Shown: positions 8,058 through 17,082, counted from the stretch's first letter. The stretch is 64,000 nt of DNA from Kitasatospora purpeofusca (GCF_000718025.1 NZ_JODS01000023.1:1-64000), one strand, 5' to 3'. The notes: generated from the letters alone by a model not told the origin. Made by a program: numbers and translations.

Positions 8058-8432
8058 ATGAGCGAGCGAGCTCTCCGCGGCACGCGACTCGGGGCCACTA
8101 GCTACGAGACCGACCGCGGTATCGATCTGGCTCCCCGCCAGACCGTCGAGTACGCATGTCAGAACGGACACCGATTCGAGGTTCCTTTCTCGGTCGAGGC
8201 CGAGATCCCCTCCGCCTGGGAATGCCGCTTCTGCGGCCAGGAGGCGGTACTCCTCGACGGTGACGAGCCCGAGGAGAAGAAGACCAAGCCGACGCGTACC
8301 CATTGGGACATGCTGATGGAGCGCCGGACCCGTGAGGAGTTGGAGGAGGTGCTGGCCGAGCGGCTGGCCGTGCTCCGCTCCGGTGGGATGAACCTCGCGG
8401 TACACCCGCGGGACACCCGCAAGAGCGCCTGA
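8058..8432 (+). CDS. rbpA: RNA polymerase-binding protein RbpA
   Basis: The 124-residue protein matches the length and layout of streptomycete RbpA (SCO1421 in S. coelicolor). It has a zinc or zinc-like core with cysteines in ACQNGHRF and WECRFCG, a basic linker (EEKKTKPTRTHWDML), and a C-terminal helix pair (RRTREELEEVLAERLAVLR) that contacts the principal sigma factor. RbpA binds RNA polymerase holoenzyme, stabilises open complexes with HrdB-type sigma factors and lowers rifampicin sensitivity. It has its own SigR promoter and a strong terminator, so it is probably monocistronic. GGGAGGCACGATTC precedes the ATG. Confidence 0.97.
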   Translation: MSERALRGTRLGATSYETDRGIDLAPRQTVEYACQNGHRFEVPFSVEAEIPSAWECRFCGQEAVLLDGDEPEEKKTKPTRTHWDMLMERRTREELEEVLAERLAVLRSGGMNLAVHPRDTRKSA

Positions 8433-8460
8433 CCCCGCTCCCGCCGACCGGCGGGGGCAC

Positions 8461-8496
8461 GCGAAAAGGGACCCTGGTCACCAGGGTCCCTTTCGC
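8461..8496 (+). terminator. rho-independent terminator of rbpA
   Basis: The arms 8461-8477 and 8481-8496 pair over 16 bp with one bulged A and are followed by GTTT. It lies 28 bp after the rbpA stop. Confidence 0.85.
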
Positions 8497-8650
8497 GTTT
8501 CCGCCGGCAGGCGCCTCGCGCCCGTCAGCCACTCGCACCGGGTACAGCTGACCGCTGCTCGTACCGGGTGCACGTGACCGTCGGCCGGGTGCACGCGGCC
8601 GCCGGCGCTCCGGAACAGGAGCACCGGCGGGCGGGCGCCGACGGGCGGGG

Positions 8651-9250
8651 TCAGCCGTTGAGGGGCGGACGGTAGCCGGTGTCCGGGCCCTGCGGTCCGG
8701 CGGCCGGACCGGCGCCCGGCTCGACCACCTCGCCCTGGATCACCTTGCCGTCCGGGCGGTGGATCCGCAGCTGCTCCTGCAGCCGCATCGCGTCCGCCAG
8801 CGGGTCGGTGCCGGCGGTGGCGGCGGAGCGCAGCACCTTGTCGGCCGCCCGGCGTCCGGCCGCCCGCCACAGCGCGCGGGTCGGCGGGAACAGCAGGGTC
8901 AGCGCCAGCCCGTCCGAGAGGAAGCCGGGCAGGATCAGCAGCAGACCGGCCAGCACGGTCAGGCTGGTCCCGGTCTGCGGCTGCTCCGGTCGCGGGTCGC
9001 GGGTCTGCTCGAAGGCCGCCGACAGGGCGCGGGCGCCGGCCCGCTTGATCAGCGAGCCGCCGATCAGCGCGCCCGCGATCAGCAGCAGCACCACGGTCAG
9101 GCCGCCCAGCCAGGAGCCCACCTGCACCAGCAGCCAGATCTCCAGCACCAGCCAGGCGGTCAGCAGCAGCGGCAGCGCGCGCCGTAGCTTCGAGCGCGGG
9201 GCCGGACGGGTGGGGGTGTCTTGCCGGGTCACGGTACGAATCCACTCCAT
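8651..9250 (-). CDS. fxsA: FxsA family cytoplasmic-membrane protein
   Basis: The 199-residue protein has the FxsA family pattern: LTAWLVLEIWLLVQVGSWLGG and LLLIAGALIGGSLIKRAG near the N-terminus, then a third helical segment with GLLLILPGFLSDGLALTLLFPP. The E. coli member binds the FxsA partner PifA and suppresses phage T7 exclusion; in actinobacteria the role is unknown. The C-terminal 60 residues are hydrophilic. ATG 9250 is used; a GTG at 9232 is a reasonable alternative and would remove six residues. It is co-directional with lnt and separated from it by a hairpin. Confidence 0.88.
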   Translation of the reverse strand: MEWIRTVTRQDTPTRPAPRSKLRRALPLLLTAWLVLEIWLLVQVGSWLGGLTVVLLLIAGALIGGSLIKRAGARALSAAFEQTRDPRPEQPQTGTSLTVLAGLLLILPGFLSDGLALTLLFPPTRALWRAAGRRAADKVLRSAATAGTDPLADAMRLQEQLRIHRPDGKVIQGEVVEPGAGPAAGPQGPDTGYRPPLNG

Positions 9251-9327
9251 GCGGTGCTCTGCGCGCCGCACGGGAGGTCCGGGCCGGCTACGGCACCACC
9301 TGGTCCAACGGTCGGCCGGCGGCCGGT

Positions 9328-9355
9328 GTTCCACCGGGCGCGGGCCCGGTGGAAC
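9328..9355 (-). terminator. hairpin between lnt and fxsA
   Basis: The 12-bp arms 9328-9339 and 9344-9355 are perfectly complementary with a 4-nt loop, immediately after the lnt stop on the minus strand. Confidence 0.75.
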
Positions 9356-9361
9356 AGCGGG

Positions 9362-11047
9362 TCACTCGCCGGGGGTGGGCGCGCCGCCGCGGGCGGTGGT
9401 GCCGGTCTCCCCGGCGGTGGTGGTGCCGGCGTCCCCCGCAGCGGTCGTACGGCGGCGGCGGGTCAGCAGCACGCCCCCGGCGCAGGCCAGCAGGCCGGCC
9501 ACCGCGAGTGTCCACTCGGGGGCGGCGCCGACCCGGTCGGCGACGGTGGTGCCGTCGCGAAGCGGGACGGTCGCGATCAGCTCGGCGGCGGTCAGCTCCT
9601 CGGTGCGCTGGACGACCTTGCCGTCCGGGGCGATGACCGCGCTGATGCCGCTGGTCGCGGCGATCAGCACCGCGCGGCCGTGCTCGACGGCGCGCAGCCG
9701 GCTCATCGCGAGCTGCTGCTCCGGCTGTCCGGTCTTGGCGTAGGTGGCGTTGTTGGTCTGCACGACGAGGACCCGGGCGCCCTGGTCGACGGTGTCGCGG
9801 ACGATCTCGTCGTAGGCGACCTCGAAGCAGATGACGTCGCCGATCCGGGCCGGGCCGAGCTGCATGACGCCGTTGTGGTCGCCGGGGTAGAAGTCGCGGG
9901 CGACCCGCTGGAGGCGGGTGATGACCTTGGAGAGCTGGTCACGGAAGGGCACGTACTCGCCGAACGGCACGGGGTGCTGCTTGGTGTAGGAGGCGCCGGG
10001 GCCGGTCTTCGGGTCCCAGACGATGCCCTCGTTCTGCACGTGCTGCTCGTCGGGGCCGTCGACGAGGGTGCCGACCAGGGTGGGCACGCCGATCGCGCGG
10101 ACGGCCTCGTCGATCCGCCGGTAGGCCAGCGGGTCGGAGAACGGGTCGAGGTCGGAGGAGTTCTCCGGCCAGATCACGATGTCCGGCTTCTCGGCCCGGC
10201 CGGCCCTGATGTCCTCGGCGAGCTTCTCGGTGGCGGCGGCGTGGTTGTTGAGGACCATCATCGGGCGGCCGAGGAAGTCCATGCCGGGGTTGGGCACGTT
10301 GCCCTGGATGACGGCGACCTTGACGGTGTCGGCGGGCGCGGTGGGCACCGGCACCAGGAACCCGGCGAGCATGGTGGCGACGGCGCCGAGCGCGGCGAGC
10401 GCGGCCGCGACCGGGCGGCGGTCGGTGCCGCGGCCGGTGGCCCGCACGGCGGCCCAGGCGAGCAGGGTGCCGGACAGGGCGACGGCGAAGGTCACCAGCG
10501 GGGCGCCGCCGAGCGCGGCCAGCGGGGTGAACGGGGTGGCGGTGTTGGCGAAGGCCAGCCGGCCCCAGGGGAAGCCGCCGAGCGGCAGCCGGTCCCGGGC
10601 CCACTCCTGGGTGATCCACAGGCAGGCGCCCCAGAGCGGCCAGCCGGGCAGCCGGGAGGTGACGGCGAGGCCGGAACCCAGGGCGGCCAGGAAGAGCGCC
10701 TCGACGACGGACAGGCCGACCGTGGCGTCCCAGCCGACCACCCGCAGCCAGCTGAGCAGCATCAGGAAGAACGGCAGGCCGAAGGCGAAGCCGGTCCAGG
10801 CGGCCTGGCGGACGGTGCGGCCCCGGGTGAGCAGGGACAGCGCGGCGACACCGAGCAGGGACAGCGGCCACAGGTCGAACGGCGGGAAGGCCAGCGCGAG
10901 CAGCAGCCCGGCGAGCGCCGCCAGTCCGGTGCGGGGCAGGCCGGCCCGGATCCTGGCGAGGGCCCGGGCGCCGCGGCCGGGGCCGGGACCGGGTTCCTCG
11001 TCGGGGGTTTCGGGTGCGGTACCGGACCGCTCCTGGGTGACGGGCAT
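9362..11047 (-). CDS. lnt: apolipoprotein N-acyltransferase
   Basis: The 561-residue protein has an N-terminal membrane domain of about six helices and a periplasm-facing nitrilase (carbon-nitrogen hydrolase) domain. The nitrilase triad is visible: Glu in IVIWPENSSD (about residue 292), Lys in SYTKQHPVPFGEY (about 354) and Cys in IGDVICFEVAYDE (about 407). A final helix (about 530-548) closes the protein. It transfers an acyl chain to the N-terminal cysteine of lipoproteins. Some actinobacteria fuse or pair Lnt with the polyprenol-phosphate mannose synthase Ppm1, but no Ppm1 gene is present in this window. The start is uncertain; a longer form from 11143 is open. Confidence 0.92.
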   Translation of the reverse strand: MPVTQERSGTAPETPDEEPGPGPGRGARALARIRAGLPRTGLAALAGLLLALAFPPFDLWPLSLLGVAALSLLTRGRTVRQAAWTGFAFGLPFFLMLLSWLRVVGWDATVGLSVVEALFLAALGSGLAVTSRLPGWPLWGACLWITQEWARDRLPLGGFPWGRLAFANTATPFTPLAALGGAPLVTFAVALSGTLLAWAAVRATGRGTDRRPVAAALAALGAVATMLAGFLVPVPTAPADTVKVAVIQGNVPNPGMDFLGRPMMVLNNHAAATEKLAEDIRAGRAEKPDIVIWPENSSDLDPFSDPLAYRRIDEAVRAIGVPTLVGTLVDGPDEQHVQNEGIVWDPKTGPGASYTKQHPVPFGEYVPFRDQLSKVITRLQRVARDFYPGDHNGVMQLGPARIGDVICFEVAYDEIVRDTVDQGARVLVVQTNNATYAKTGQPEQQLAMSRLRAVEHGRAVLIAATSGISAVIAPDGKVVQRTEELTAAELIATVPLRDGTTVADRVGAAPEWTLAVAGLLACAGGVLLTRRRRTTAAGDAGTTTAGETGTTARGGAPTPGE

Positions 11048-11221
11048 GACCACCGTCGCACCATCTCTCTCGACGCCGTCCCGCTGTGGTGTACCGGGAC
11101 GGCTGTTCGGACGCTGTCCGAAGAAGGTACCCCGTCCGGACACCCCGCCGTGAGGTGAGGGTCGCTTTGCGCCGTCCCGCCGGGCCGGCGCGGCGGCCCG
11201 GCGGGCGTCGCCCCGGCCCGG

Positions 11222-11680
11222 TCAGCGCGGGGCGTACGTCACCTCGGCGAACGGCCAGGCGGTGGCGAGCCAGTCGGAGACCGCGCGGTGGAGCGGGGCG
11301 TCCAGCTCGGCCCGGTCGGCGCGGACCCAGGAGCTGGCCTCGGCGGCGCCGGGCCGTTCCTGGTCCGGGTAGAGGTAGACGCAGCCGACGACGGCGTCGC
11401 CGGGCACGGCCAGGACGCTGTAGGTGAAGCCCCGGCGGGCCTCGAAGTCGGCGGCGTGCCGGCGCAGGTCGGCGAGGTTGCGGTCGAGGTCCATGCCCTC
11501 GGCCGGCGGCCAGGTGCCGTCTCCGAAGCCGGGGGTGGCCCGGATGTGCGCGACGCTGCCGGTCCAGGCGGCGTGGTCGGCCTCGTTGTGCTGCTCGCCG
11601 AGGGGTTCCAGGCGGAACCCCTCGGCGTCGAGGGCGCGGGGGACGGTGAAGTCGGCGGGGACGAACGGCTGATCGGTCAT
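11222..11680 (-). CDS. GNAT-like acetyltransferase domain protein
   Basis: The 152-residue protein has FRLEPLGEQHNEADHAAW at the N-terminus, a central strand FTYSVLAVPGDAVVGCVYLYPDQ and a C-terminal DWLATAWPFAEVTYAPR, a pattern seen in divergent GNAT-type proteins of streptomycetes. The classical acetyl-CoA motif RxxGxG/A is not clear, so activity is uncertain. The ATG at 11680 is fixed by a TAGGTT box that ends exactly 7 bp upstream, the geometry of a leaderless transcript. Confidence 0.8.
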   Translation of the reverse strand: MTDQPFVPADFTVPRALDAEGFRLEPLGEQHNEADHAAWTGSVAHIRATPGFGDGTWPPAEGMDLDRNLADLRRHAADFEARRGFTYSVLAVPGDAVVGCVYLYPDQERPGAAEASSWVRADRAELDAPLHRAVSDWLATAWPFAEVTYAPR

Positions 11681-11687
11681 GGGCGCC

Positions 11688-11693
11688 AACCTA
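11688..11693 (-). promoter_or_regulatory. -10 box of a leaderless promoter
   Basis: TAGGTT on the minus strand is followed by 7 bp and the ATG at 11680, so transcription probably begins at the start codon. Confidence 0.6.
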
Positions 11694-11745
11694 CGGCGGC
11701 CGGCCCGCTCCGATCATCCGGTTTTCCGCCGGTTCCGGTGCCGGT

Positions 11746-13413
11746 CTACGCGCCGGTGGCCGCACCGGTGTCCGTGCCGGTGGCCGTGCTGCTCACGGCC
11801 TCGGCGAGGTGGACGGTGCGGCCCCGGACCACGGTGCGCAGGCAGGTGGGCAGCGGGTGGCCCGGGGTGAGGTCGGGCAGGCCGGGGGTGCCGGAGCGCG
11901 GGTCGGTGGACCAGCCGGCCACCCGGTCGTCCGGGGCCTGGACGACCAGGTCGGTGGCGGCCCAGATCGCGTAGCTGGCGACCGCGCCGGGGACGAGCAC
12001 GCCGTCCTGGTCGCGGCCGACCGCCCGCCAGCCGCCCCGGGTGTGGGCGGTGAACGCGGCCCGGACCGAGATCCGGTGCTCGGGGGTGCGGTGGAAGGCG
12101 GCGGCCCGGACGGTGCCCCAGGGGTCGAGCGGGGTGACCGGGGCGTCCGAGCCGAAGGCCAGCGGGACGCCGGAGCGCAGCAGCGCGGCGAACGGGTTGA
12201 GCGCGGCGGCCCGCTCGGCACCGAGGCGCTGCACGTACATGCCGTCCGGGCCGCCCCAGGCGGCGTCGAAGGCGGGCTGCACGGAGGCGGTGAGGCCGAG
12301 TTCGGCGAAGGCGGCGACGGTCTTCTCGTCGAGGGCCTCGGCGTGCTCGACCCGGTGGCGCAGCGCCCGGACGCGGTCGGCGCCGACCCGGTCGCCGGCC
12401 GCCCGCACGCCGTCCAGGACGGCGGCGACCGCGGCGTCCCCGATGGCGTGGAAGCCGGCCTGGAGGCCGGCCTCGGTGCAGGCGGCGACGTGGTCGGCGA
12501 CCTGGGCGGCGGTCAGGTAGGAGGTGCCGGTGTGGGCGGCGTCGGCGTAGTCGTGCTGCAGGCAGGCGGTGTGCGAGCCGAGGGCGCCGTCGACGAAGAG
12601 GTCGCCGCCGGCGCCGACGGCGCCGAGCCGGCGGGCGGTCTCGACGCCGCCGTGCTCGGCGAGCTCGCCCCAGTAGCCGAACACCTCGGGGCCGTCGCCC
12701 TCGGCGGCCAGCTCCAGCAGGGCCGTGAGGTCCTGCTCGGAGGAGATCTGGGGGCCGGCGCACTCGTGCAGGGCGCCGATGCCGAGTTCGGCGGCGCGGG
12801 CGAGGGCGGCGCGCTGGGCGTGGCGGCGCTGGGCGGGGGTGAGGCGGGCGAGCGCGGTCGCGCGGACGGCGTGGTGGGCGTCGCGGGTGAGCGGGCCGTC
12901 GGGGTGGTGGCCGGGCCGGTCGGCGAGGCCCTCGGTGAGGTCGCGCAGCGCGGTGGTGGCGAGCGCGGAGTGCACGTCGGTGCGGGAGAGGTAGACGGCT
13001 GCGCCGCCGGCGGCGGCGTCCAGTTCGGCGAGGGTCGGCGGGCGGCCCTCGGGCCAGCCGGTCTCGTCCCAGCCGTGGCCGATGAGGACTCCGCCGGGCT
13101 GCTGACGGGCGGTGAAGGCGGTGACGGCGGCCAGGGCGGCGGCCAGCGAGGGGGTGCCGGTGAGGTCGAGGCCGGTGAGCGCGAGGCCGGTGGCGGTGGC
13201 GTGCGCGTGGGCGTCGACGAAGGCCGGGGTGACCAGGGCGCCGTCGAGTTCGACGATCTCGTCGGCGGTCCGCGCGTAGGCCTCGGCGGCACCGTCGCTG
13301 CCGACCCAGGCGACGTGCTCGCCCTCGACGAGCATGGCGGTGGCGAAGGGGTCGGCGGGGCTGTAGACGGCGCCGCCGCGCAGCAGGACGGTCCGTGAGG
13401 TGCGTTCGGTCAT
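11746..13413 (-). CDS. YtcJ-like amidohydrolase
   Basis: The 555-residue protein belongs to the amidohydrolase superfamily (YtcJ/AepA type). It has an N-terminal beta-sandwich part (LLRGGAVYSP...DEIVELDGALVTPAFVDAHAHA), where DAHAHA gives the metal-binding HxH near residue 62. Further barrel motifs are GHGWDETGWPEGRPP, VDGALGSHTA, GFHAIGDAAV, RHRVEHAEAL and FGSDAPVTPLDP. These enzymes hydrolyse C-N bonds with one or two metals; the substrate is unknown. An Lrp/AsnC-type regulator lies 30 bp upstream on the same strand and may be cotranscribed. Confidence 0.9.
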   Translation of the reverse strand: MTERTSRTVLLRGGAVYSPADPFATAMLVEGEHVAWVGSDGAAEAYARTADEIVELDGALVTPAFVDAHAHATATGLALTGLDLTGTPSLAAALAAVTAFTARQQPGGVLIGHGWDETGWPEGRPPTLAELDAAAGGAAVYLSRTDVHSALATTALRDLTEGLADRPGHHPDGPLTRDAHHAVRATALARLTPAQRRHAQRAALARAAELGIGALHECAGPQISSEQDLTALLELAAEGDGPEVFGYWGELAEHGGVETARRLGAVGAGGDLFVDGALGSHTACLQHDYADAAHTGTSYLTAAQVADHVAACTEAGLQAGFHAIGDAAVAAVLDGVRAAGDRVGADRVRALRHRVEHAEALDEKTVAAFAELGLTASVQPAFDAAWGGPDGMYVQRLGAERAAALNPFAALLRSGVPLAFGSDAPVTPLDPWGTVRAAAFHRTPEHRISVRAAFTAHTRGGWRAVGRDQDGVLVPGAVASYAIWAATDLVVQAPDDRVAGWSTDPRSGTPGLPDLTPGHPLPTCLRTVVRGRTVHLAEAVSSTATGTDTGAATGA

Positions 13414-13443
13414 GGGCCAAGTCTGCACCCCGCGGAGGGCCGG

Positions 13444-13884
13444 TCAGAGCCTCGGGGGGCGGGCCTCGTAGGGGGTGGAGAGGACGACGGTGGTGCGGGT
13501 GGAGACGCCGGCGGCGCTGCGGATGCGTGCCAGCAGGTCCTCCAGGTCGCCGGGGGCGCCGACGCGGACCTTGAGGATGTAGTTCTCCTCGCCGGCGACG
13601 CTGTGGCAGGCCTCGATCTCGGGCAGGTCGGCCAGCCGCTCCGGTGTGTCGTCGGGGGCGCTGGGGTCGAAGGGTTTGACCGAGATGAACGCGGTGAGCG
13701 CGAGGTCGACGGCGTCGGGGTCGATGATCGCGGTGTAGCCGCGGATCACCCCGCGCTGTTCGAGGCGGCGCACCCGCTGGTGCACCGCCGAGGTGGACAG
13801 GCCGGTGGCCTTGCCCAGGTCCGTGTAGCTCATCCGGCCGTCCTGGAGAAGCAGTCGGACGATGCGTTGATCGAGATCCTCCAC
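13444..13884 (-). CDS. Lrp/AsnC-family transcriptional regulator
   Basis: The 146-residue protein has an N-terminal winged helix (VEDLDQRIVRLLLQDGRMSYTDLGKATGLSTSAVHQRVRRLEQRG in the first 50 residues) and a C-terminal RAM effector domain (VAGEENYILKVRVGAPGDLEDLL). Such proteins sense amino acids and usually control neighbouring catabolic genes; here the amidohydrolase lies 30 bp downstream and an acyl-CoA dehydrogenase lies nearby. The start is the GTG at 13884, where Lrp homologs usually begin. The longer upstream frame is an Arg/Pro-rich non-coding stretch. Confidence 0.9.
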   Translation of the reverse strand: MEDLDQRIVRLLLQDGRMSYTDLGKATGLSTSAVHQRVRRLEQRGVIRGYTAIIDPDAVDLALTAFISVKPFDPSAPDDTPERLADLPEIEACHSVAGEENYILKVRVGAPGDLEDLLARIRSAAGVSTRTTVVLSTPYEARPPRL

Positions 13885-14159
13885 AAGGCGCAAACCTACC
13901 CCCTCGTGGGCGCGCGGATCGCGGCGGCGGGGGGCGCGGGCGGCGGCGGACCGGGGGCGCACGCGGGACCGGGAGGGGGCGCGGAGCGGCACCCGGCGCG
14001 CCCCGGAGTGCCGTACGGGCACATGCCGGACGAATGTGGCGAAGGACACACCCGGTGCATCACAGTGCGCCGAACTGCAGGGTTATGAGTCCGCGTCGGC
14101 GGGAAATGCTGGTTGTGGCCCCGGGCGACCACGCCGGGCCCGATCCGAGGGGGATCACC

Positions 14160-14612
14160 ATGCGCGTTACCGACCAGCGCCCGACGGGCGCGGACGACGC
14201 CCACGATACGACCGACCGCGAGGACCTCGCGGTCCCCTACGACGCCGCGCCGGGGGTGGATCCGGGCGAGGCCGAGCCGTGGGAGACCGTCCGGGTCGAC
14301 TGCCCGTCCTGCCGGCGTCCGATCGCCCTGGTGGGCGACGAGGCGCGGCTGCCGCAGCACGCCGTGCTGCCCCGGGCCTGGCACCCCTTCTCCCCCACCC
14401 TGTGCCCGGGCTCGGGCACGCCGACCGACGACCTGGCCGAGGTGGAGTGCGCCGAGGAGGCCGACTCGGCCGGCCTGGCCGCGCTGCTCGCGCTGCCGGG
14501 CGAGCACGACTGGCGCACCCAGCCGTTCTCGCACGCGCTGGTGCACCGCCCGGTCCGCTCGGGCTCCGCGCCGGTCATTCCGGAGCAGCGCGGCCGATTC
14601 TCCCGGCGCTGA
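14160..14612 (+). CDS. hypothetical protein with CxxC zinc-ribbon-like motif
   Basis: The 150-residue acidic protein carries a CPSCRRPIAL motif at about residues 46-55 and a further cysteine pair in TLCPGSG and VECAEE, so it may bind one zinc ion. The N-terminus is hydrophilic and has no signal. GAGGGGG lies 7 bp before the ATG. I do not recognise the family. It is divergent from the Lrp-family gene with a 275-bp gap and convergent with the acyl-CoA dehydrogenase. Confidence 0.75.
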   Translation: MRVTDQRPTGADDAHDTTDREDLAVPYDAAPGVDPGEAEPWETVRVDCPSCRRPIALVGDEARLPQHAVLPRAWHPFSPTLCPGSGTPTDDLAEVECAEEADSAGLAALLALPGEHDWRTQPFSHALVHRPVRSGSAPVIPEQRGRFSRR

Positions 14613-14660
14613 GCGCCGGCCGCGCGCCCGGGCATCGCGCGTCGGCCCCGATGATCGGCA

Positions 14661-14711
14661 GAACGGCCCCCGGCCACGCTCCGCACCCAGGAGCGACGCC
14701 GGGGGCCGTTC
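14661..14711. terminator. bidirectional terminator between convergent genes
   Basis: Fourteen-base arms 14661-14674 and 14698-14711 are perfectly complementary, placed between the plus-strand stop at 14612 and the minus-strand stop at 14760. Confidence 0.8.
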
Positions 14712-14759
14712 GCGTGCCGCCCGCCGGGCCCCCGGGAGGGGACTGCGGCCGGTCGGCGG

Positions 14760-15923
14760 TCAGCCCTTGGTGAGGTGGCGGCCGATCACCAGGCGCTGGA
14801 TCTGGTTGGTGCCCTCGACGATCTGCAGCACCTTGGCCTCGCGCATGTAGCGCTCGGCCGGGAAGTCCTGGGTGTAGCCGTAGCCGCCGAGCACCTGGAC
14901 GGCGTCGGTGGTCACCCGCATCGCGGCGTCGGTGCAGAACAGCTTCGCCATCGCCGCCTCCTTGGAGAACGCCTGGCCGGCGTCGCGGCGGCGGGCGGCG
15001 GACAGGTAGAGCGCGCGGCCGGCCTCGATCTGGGTGGCCATGTCGGCGAGCATGAAGGACAGGCCCTGGAAGTCGGCGATCGGCCGGCCGAACTGGTGGC
15101 GCTCGCGCGCGTAGTCGACGGCGGTGTCGAGCGCGGCCTGGGCGACACCGATCGCGCAGGCGGCGATGCCGAGCCGGCCGGAGTCCAGCGCGGCGAGCGC
15201 GATCTGGAAGCCCTGGCCCTCGCTGCCGATCAGCCGCTCCCGGGAGACCCTGGCGCCGTCGAAGTGCAGCTGGGCGGTGGGCGAGGACTTCATGCCCATC
15301 TTGTGCTCGGGCGGGGCGGCCGACAGGCCGGGCTGGGTGCCGGGCACCAGCAGGCAGCTGATCCCCCGGGCGCCCTCCTCGCCGGTGCGCACCAGGGCGC
15401 TGTAGAAGTCGGCCTGGCCGCCGTGGGTGATCCAGGCCTTGGTGCCGCCGACGACGTACTCCTCGCCGTCCAGGTCGGCCCGGGTGCGCAGGGCGGCGGC
15501 GTCGGAGCCGGACTGCGGCTCGGACAGGCAGTAGGCGCCGAGCTGCTCGCCGGAGAGCATCCCGGGCAGCCAGCGCTCGCGCTGCTCGTCGGTGCCGAAG
15601 GTGGCGAGCGCGTGGCAGGAGAGGGTGTGCACGCTGACGCCCAGGCCGACGGCCAGCCAGCCGGACGCCAGCTCCTCCAGCACCTGGAGGTAGACCTCGT
15701 ACGGCTGCTCGCCGCCGCCGTACTTCTCGTCGTAGGGGAGGGAGAGCAGGCCGGCCTCGCCGAGCGTGCGGAAGACCTCGCGCGGGAAGCGGCCGGCGGC
15801 CTCGTCCTCCGCGGCGCGCGGCTTCAGCTCACGCTGGACGAGGTCCCGGGTGAGGTTCAGGAGCTCGCGGGCCTCCTCGCTGGGCAGCTGGCGGTCCACG
15901 GACTTCGCGGGGGAGGTGGTCAT
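14760..15923 (-). CDS. acyl-CoA dehydrogenase
   Basis: The 387-residue protein has the full acyl-CoA dehydrogenase fold. Family signatures are GAYCLSEPQSGSDAAAL (FAD and substrate binding), GTKAWITHGG, RERHQFGRPIADFQ, and the C-terminal VLGGYGYTQDFPAERYMREAKVLQIVEGTNQIQ, in which the catalytic-base Glu is EGTNQIQ. It oxidises acyl-CoA thioesters to 2-enoyl-CoA with FAD. Chain-length preference cannot be read reliably, but the sequence resembles short or branched-chain enzymes. GAGGAGG lies 13 bp upstream of the ATG. It ends at the shared terminator. Confidence 0.95.
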   Translation of the reverse strand: MTTSPAKSVDRQLPSEEARELLNLTRDLVQRELKPRAAEDEAAGRFPREVFRTLGEAGLLSLPYDEKYGGGEQPYEVYLQVLEELASGWLAVGLGVSVHTLSCHALATFGTDEQRERWLPGMLSGEQLGAYCLSEPQSGSDAAALRTRADLDGEEYVVGGTKAWITHGGQADFYSALVRTGEEGARGISCLLVPGTQPGLSAAPPEHKMGMKSSPTAQLHFDGARVSRERLIGSEGQGFQIALAALDSGRLGIAACAIGVAQAALDTAVDYARERHQFGRPIADFQGLSFMLADMATQIEAGRALYLSAARRRDAGQAFSKEAAMAKLFCTDAAMRVTTDAVQVLGGYGYTQDFPAERYMREAKVLQIVEGTNQIQRLVIGRHLTKG

Positions 15924-16122
15924 AGCGGCTGGTCGCCTCCTCGGTCGTGCGCCGGGCCCCGGGGTGTGGTCGGGCCCGCGCAGGGTGTGGCAGCCTCGGC
16001 CGGGCGGCACCGGATCGCGGTGAACGGCCGTTCACAGGCATGGCGATGCGAGTATGCCTGATCAGGGCGCCGCCGTCACGGGCAGGACTCGAACACTGTC
16101 CGGACCGGCGCGGAGTCCGCCG

Positions 16123-16128
16123 TAGGGT
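16123..16128 (+). promoter_or_regulatory. -10 box of a leaderless promoter
   Basis: TAGGGT is followed by 7 bp and the GTG at 16136. The acyl-CoA dehydrogenase gene starts divergently 213 bp away. Confidence 0.6.
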
Positions 16129-16135
16129 TGACGTT

Positions 16136-16900
16136 GTGGCTTCTTCCGAGACTTCCGCCGCCCCGGTAATGGGGCCCGTCACCCGGTCCGTCGCCCGGTC
16201 CGTCGTGCGGCCCGGCGCGCGGCCCGTGGTGCGGCCCGGCCCGGGCGGACCCGCGGCGTCCCCGGCGGCCTCCGACGCGCCGGCGGCCCCCGACCAGCTG
16301 GCCGCCCTCGCCGCCGAGCTGCGGGCGCTGCCGCCGTCCTGCGGTCCGGTGCGGCTGGTCGCGGTGGACGGCCACGCGGGCTCGGGCAAGACCACCTTCG
16401 CCGCCCGGCTGGCGGCCGCGCTCGGCGGCGCCCCGGTGGTGCACCTGGACGACCTGGCGACCCACGCCGAGCCGTTCGGCTGGACCGAACGGCTGCGCGG
16501 CCAGGTGCTGGAGCCGCTCGCGTCGGGCCGGGACGCGGAGTACGAGGTCTACGACTGGACGCTGCGCCGGTTCGCCGGGACGGCCGCGGTGCCGCTCGCG
16601 CCGGTGGTCCTGGTCGAGGGGGTCGGCGCCGGGCGGCGCGCGGTGCGGCCGGAGCTGGCCCGCCTGGTGTGGATGGAGCTGGACGCTGCGGCGGCCCGGC
16701 GGCGGGGCGAGCGGCGGGACGGTCCGGGGCTGGCGGAGTTCTGGGCCGGCTGGGCGCTCGCCGAATCGGCACATTTCGCCGCGGACCCGAGCCGCCCGCA
16801 CGCCGGCACCCTGGTCGACGGGGTGACCGGGCGGATCGCGCCGGGCACCGTCGGTGAACCTTCAACCATGCCCTTGACCTGCGACGTCGCCAGGAAATAA
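16136..16900 (+). CDS. uridine kinase-like P-loop protein
   Basis: The 254-residue protein has a low-complexity Val/Arg/Pro N-terminus (1-55), then a P-loop kinase domain: VAVDGHAGSGKTTFA (76-90, Walker A), HLDDLATH, EYEVYDWTLRRF, VVLVEGVGAGR and a C-terminal RHxGERRDGPGLAEFW-like lid. This matches uridine kinase or phosphoribulokinase-type P-loop enzymes, which phosphorylate nucleosides or small molecules; the substrate is not certain. The GTG start is supported by the leaderless promoter. The gene ends with TAA, rare in this window. Confidence 0.85.
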   Translation: MASSETSAAPVMGPVTRSVARSVVRPGARPVVRPGPGGPAASPAASDAPAAPDQLAALAAELRALPPSCGPVRLVAVDGHAGSGKTTFAARLAAALGGAPVVHLDDLATHAEPFGWTERLRGQVLEPLASGRDAEYEVYDWTLRRFAGTAAVPLAPVVLVEGVGAGRRAVRPELARLVWMELDAAAARRRGERRDGPGLAEFWAGWALAESAHFAADPSRPHAGTLVDGVTGRIAPGTVGEPSTMPLTCDVARK

Positions 16901-16945
16901 GTTCTCCCTCGTTCGCGGAATTGTTGATTCCGCAACTTCGGACCC

Positions 16946-16983
16946 GGCATCCCCGGCTTGTTCCCCCGTGAGCCGGGGATGCC
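16946..16983 (+). terminator. terminator after the uridine kinase-like gene
   Basis: Thirteen-base perfect arms 16946-16958 and 16971-16983 with a 12-nt loop, 46 bp after the stop. Confidence 0.75.
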
Positions 16984-17082
16984 GTCCGACTCCCCCGCCC
17001 CGGGGCCGGCCACCCCTCAACGGCCCTCCGCCCGATCGCTTTTGACATCGTGCGGCACCCTTCCGGATCAGCGCCGCGCCGG

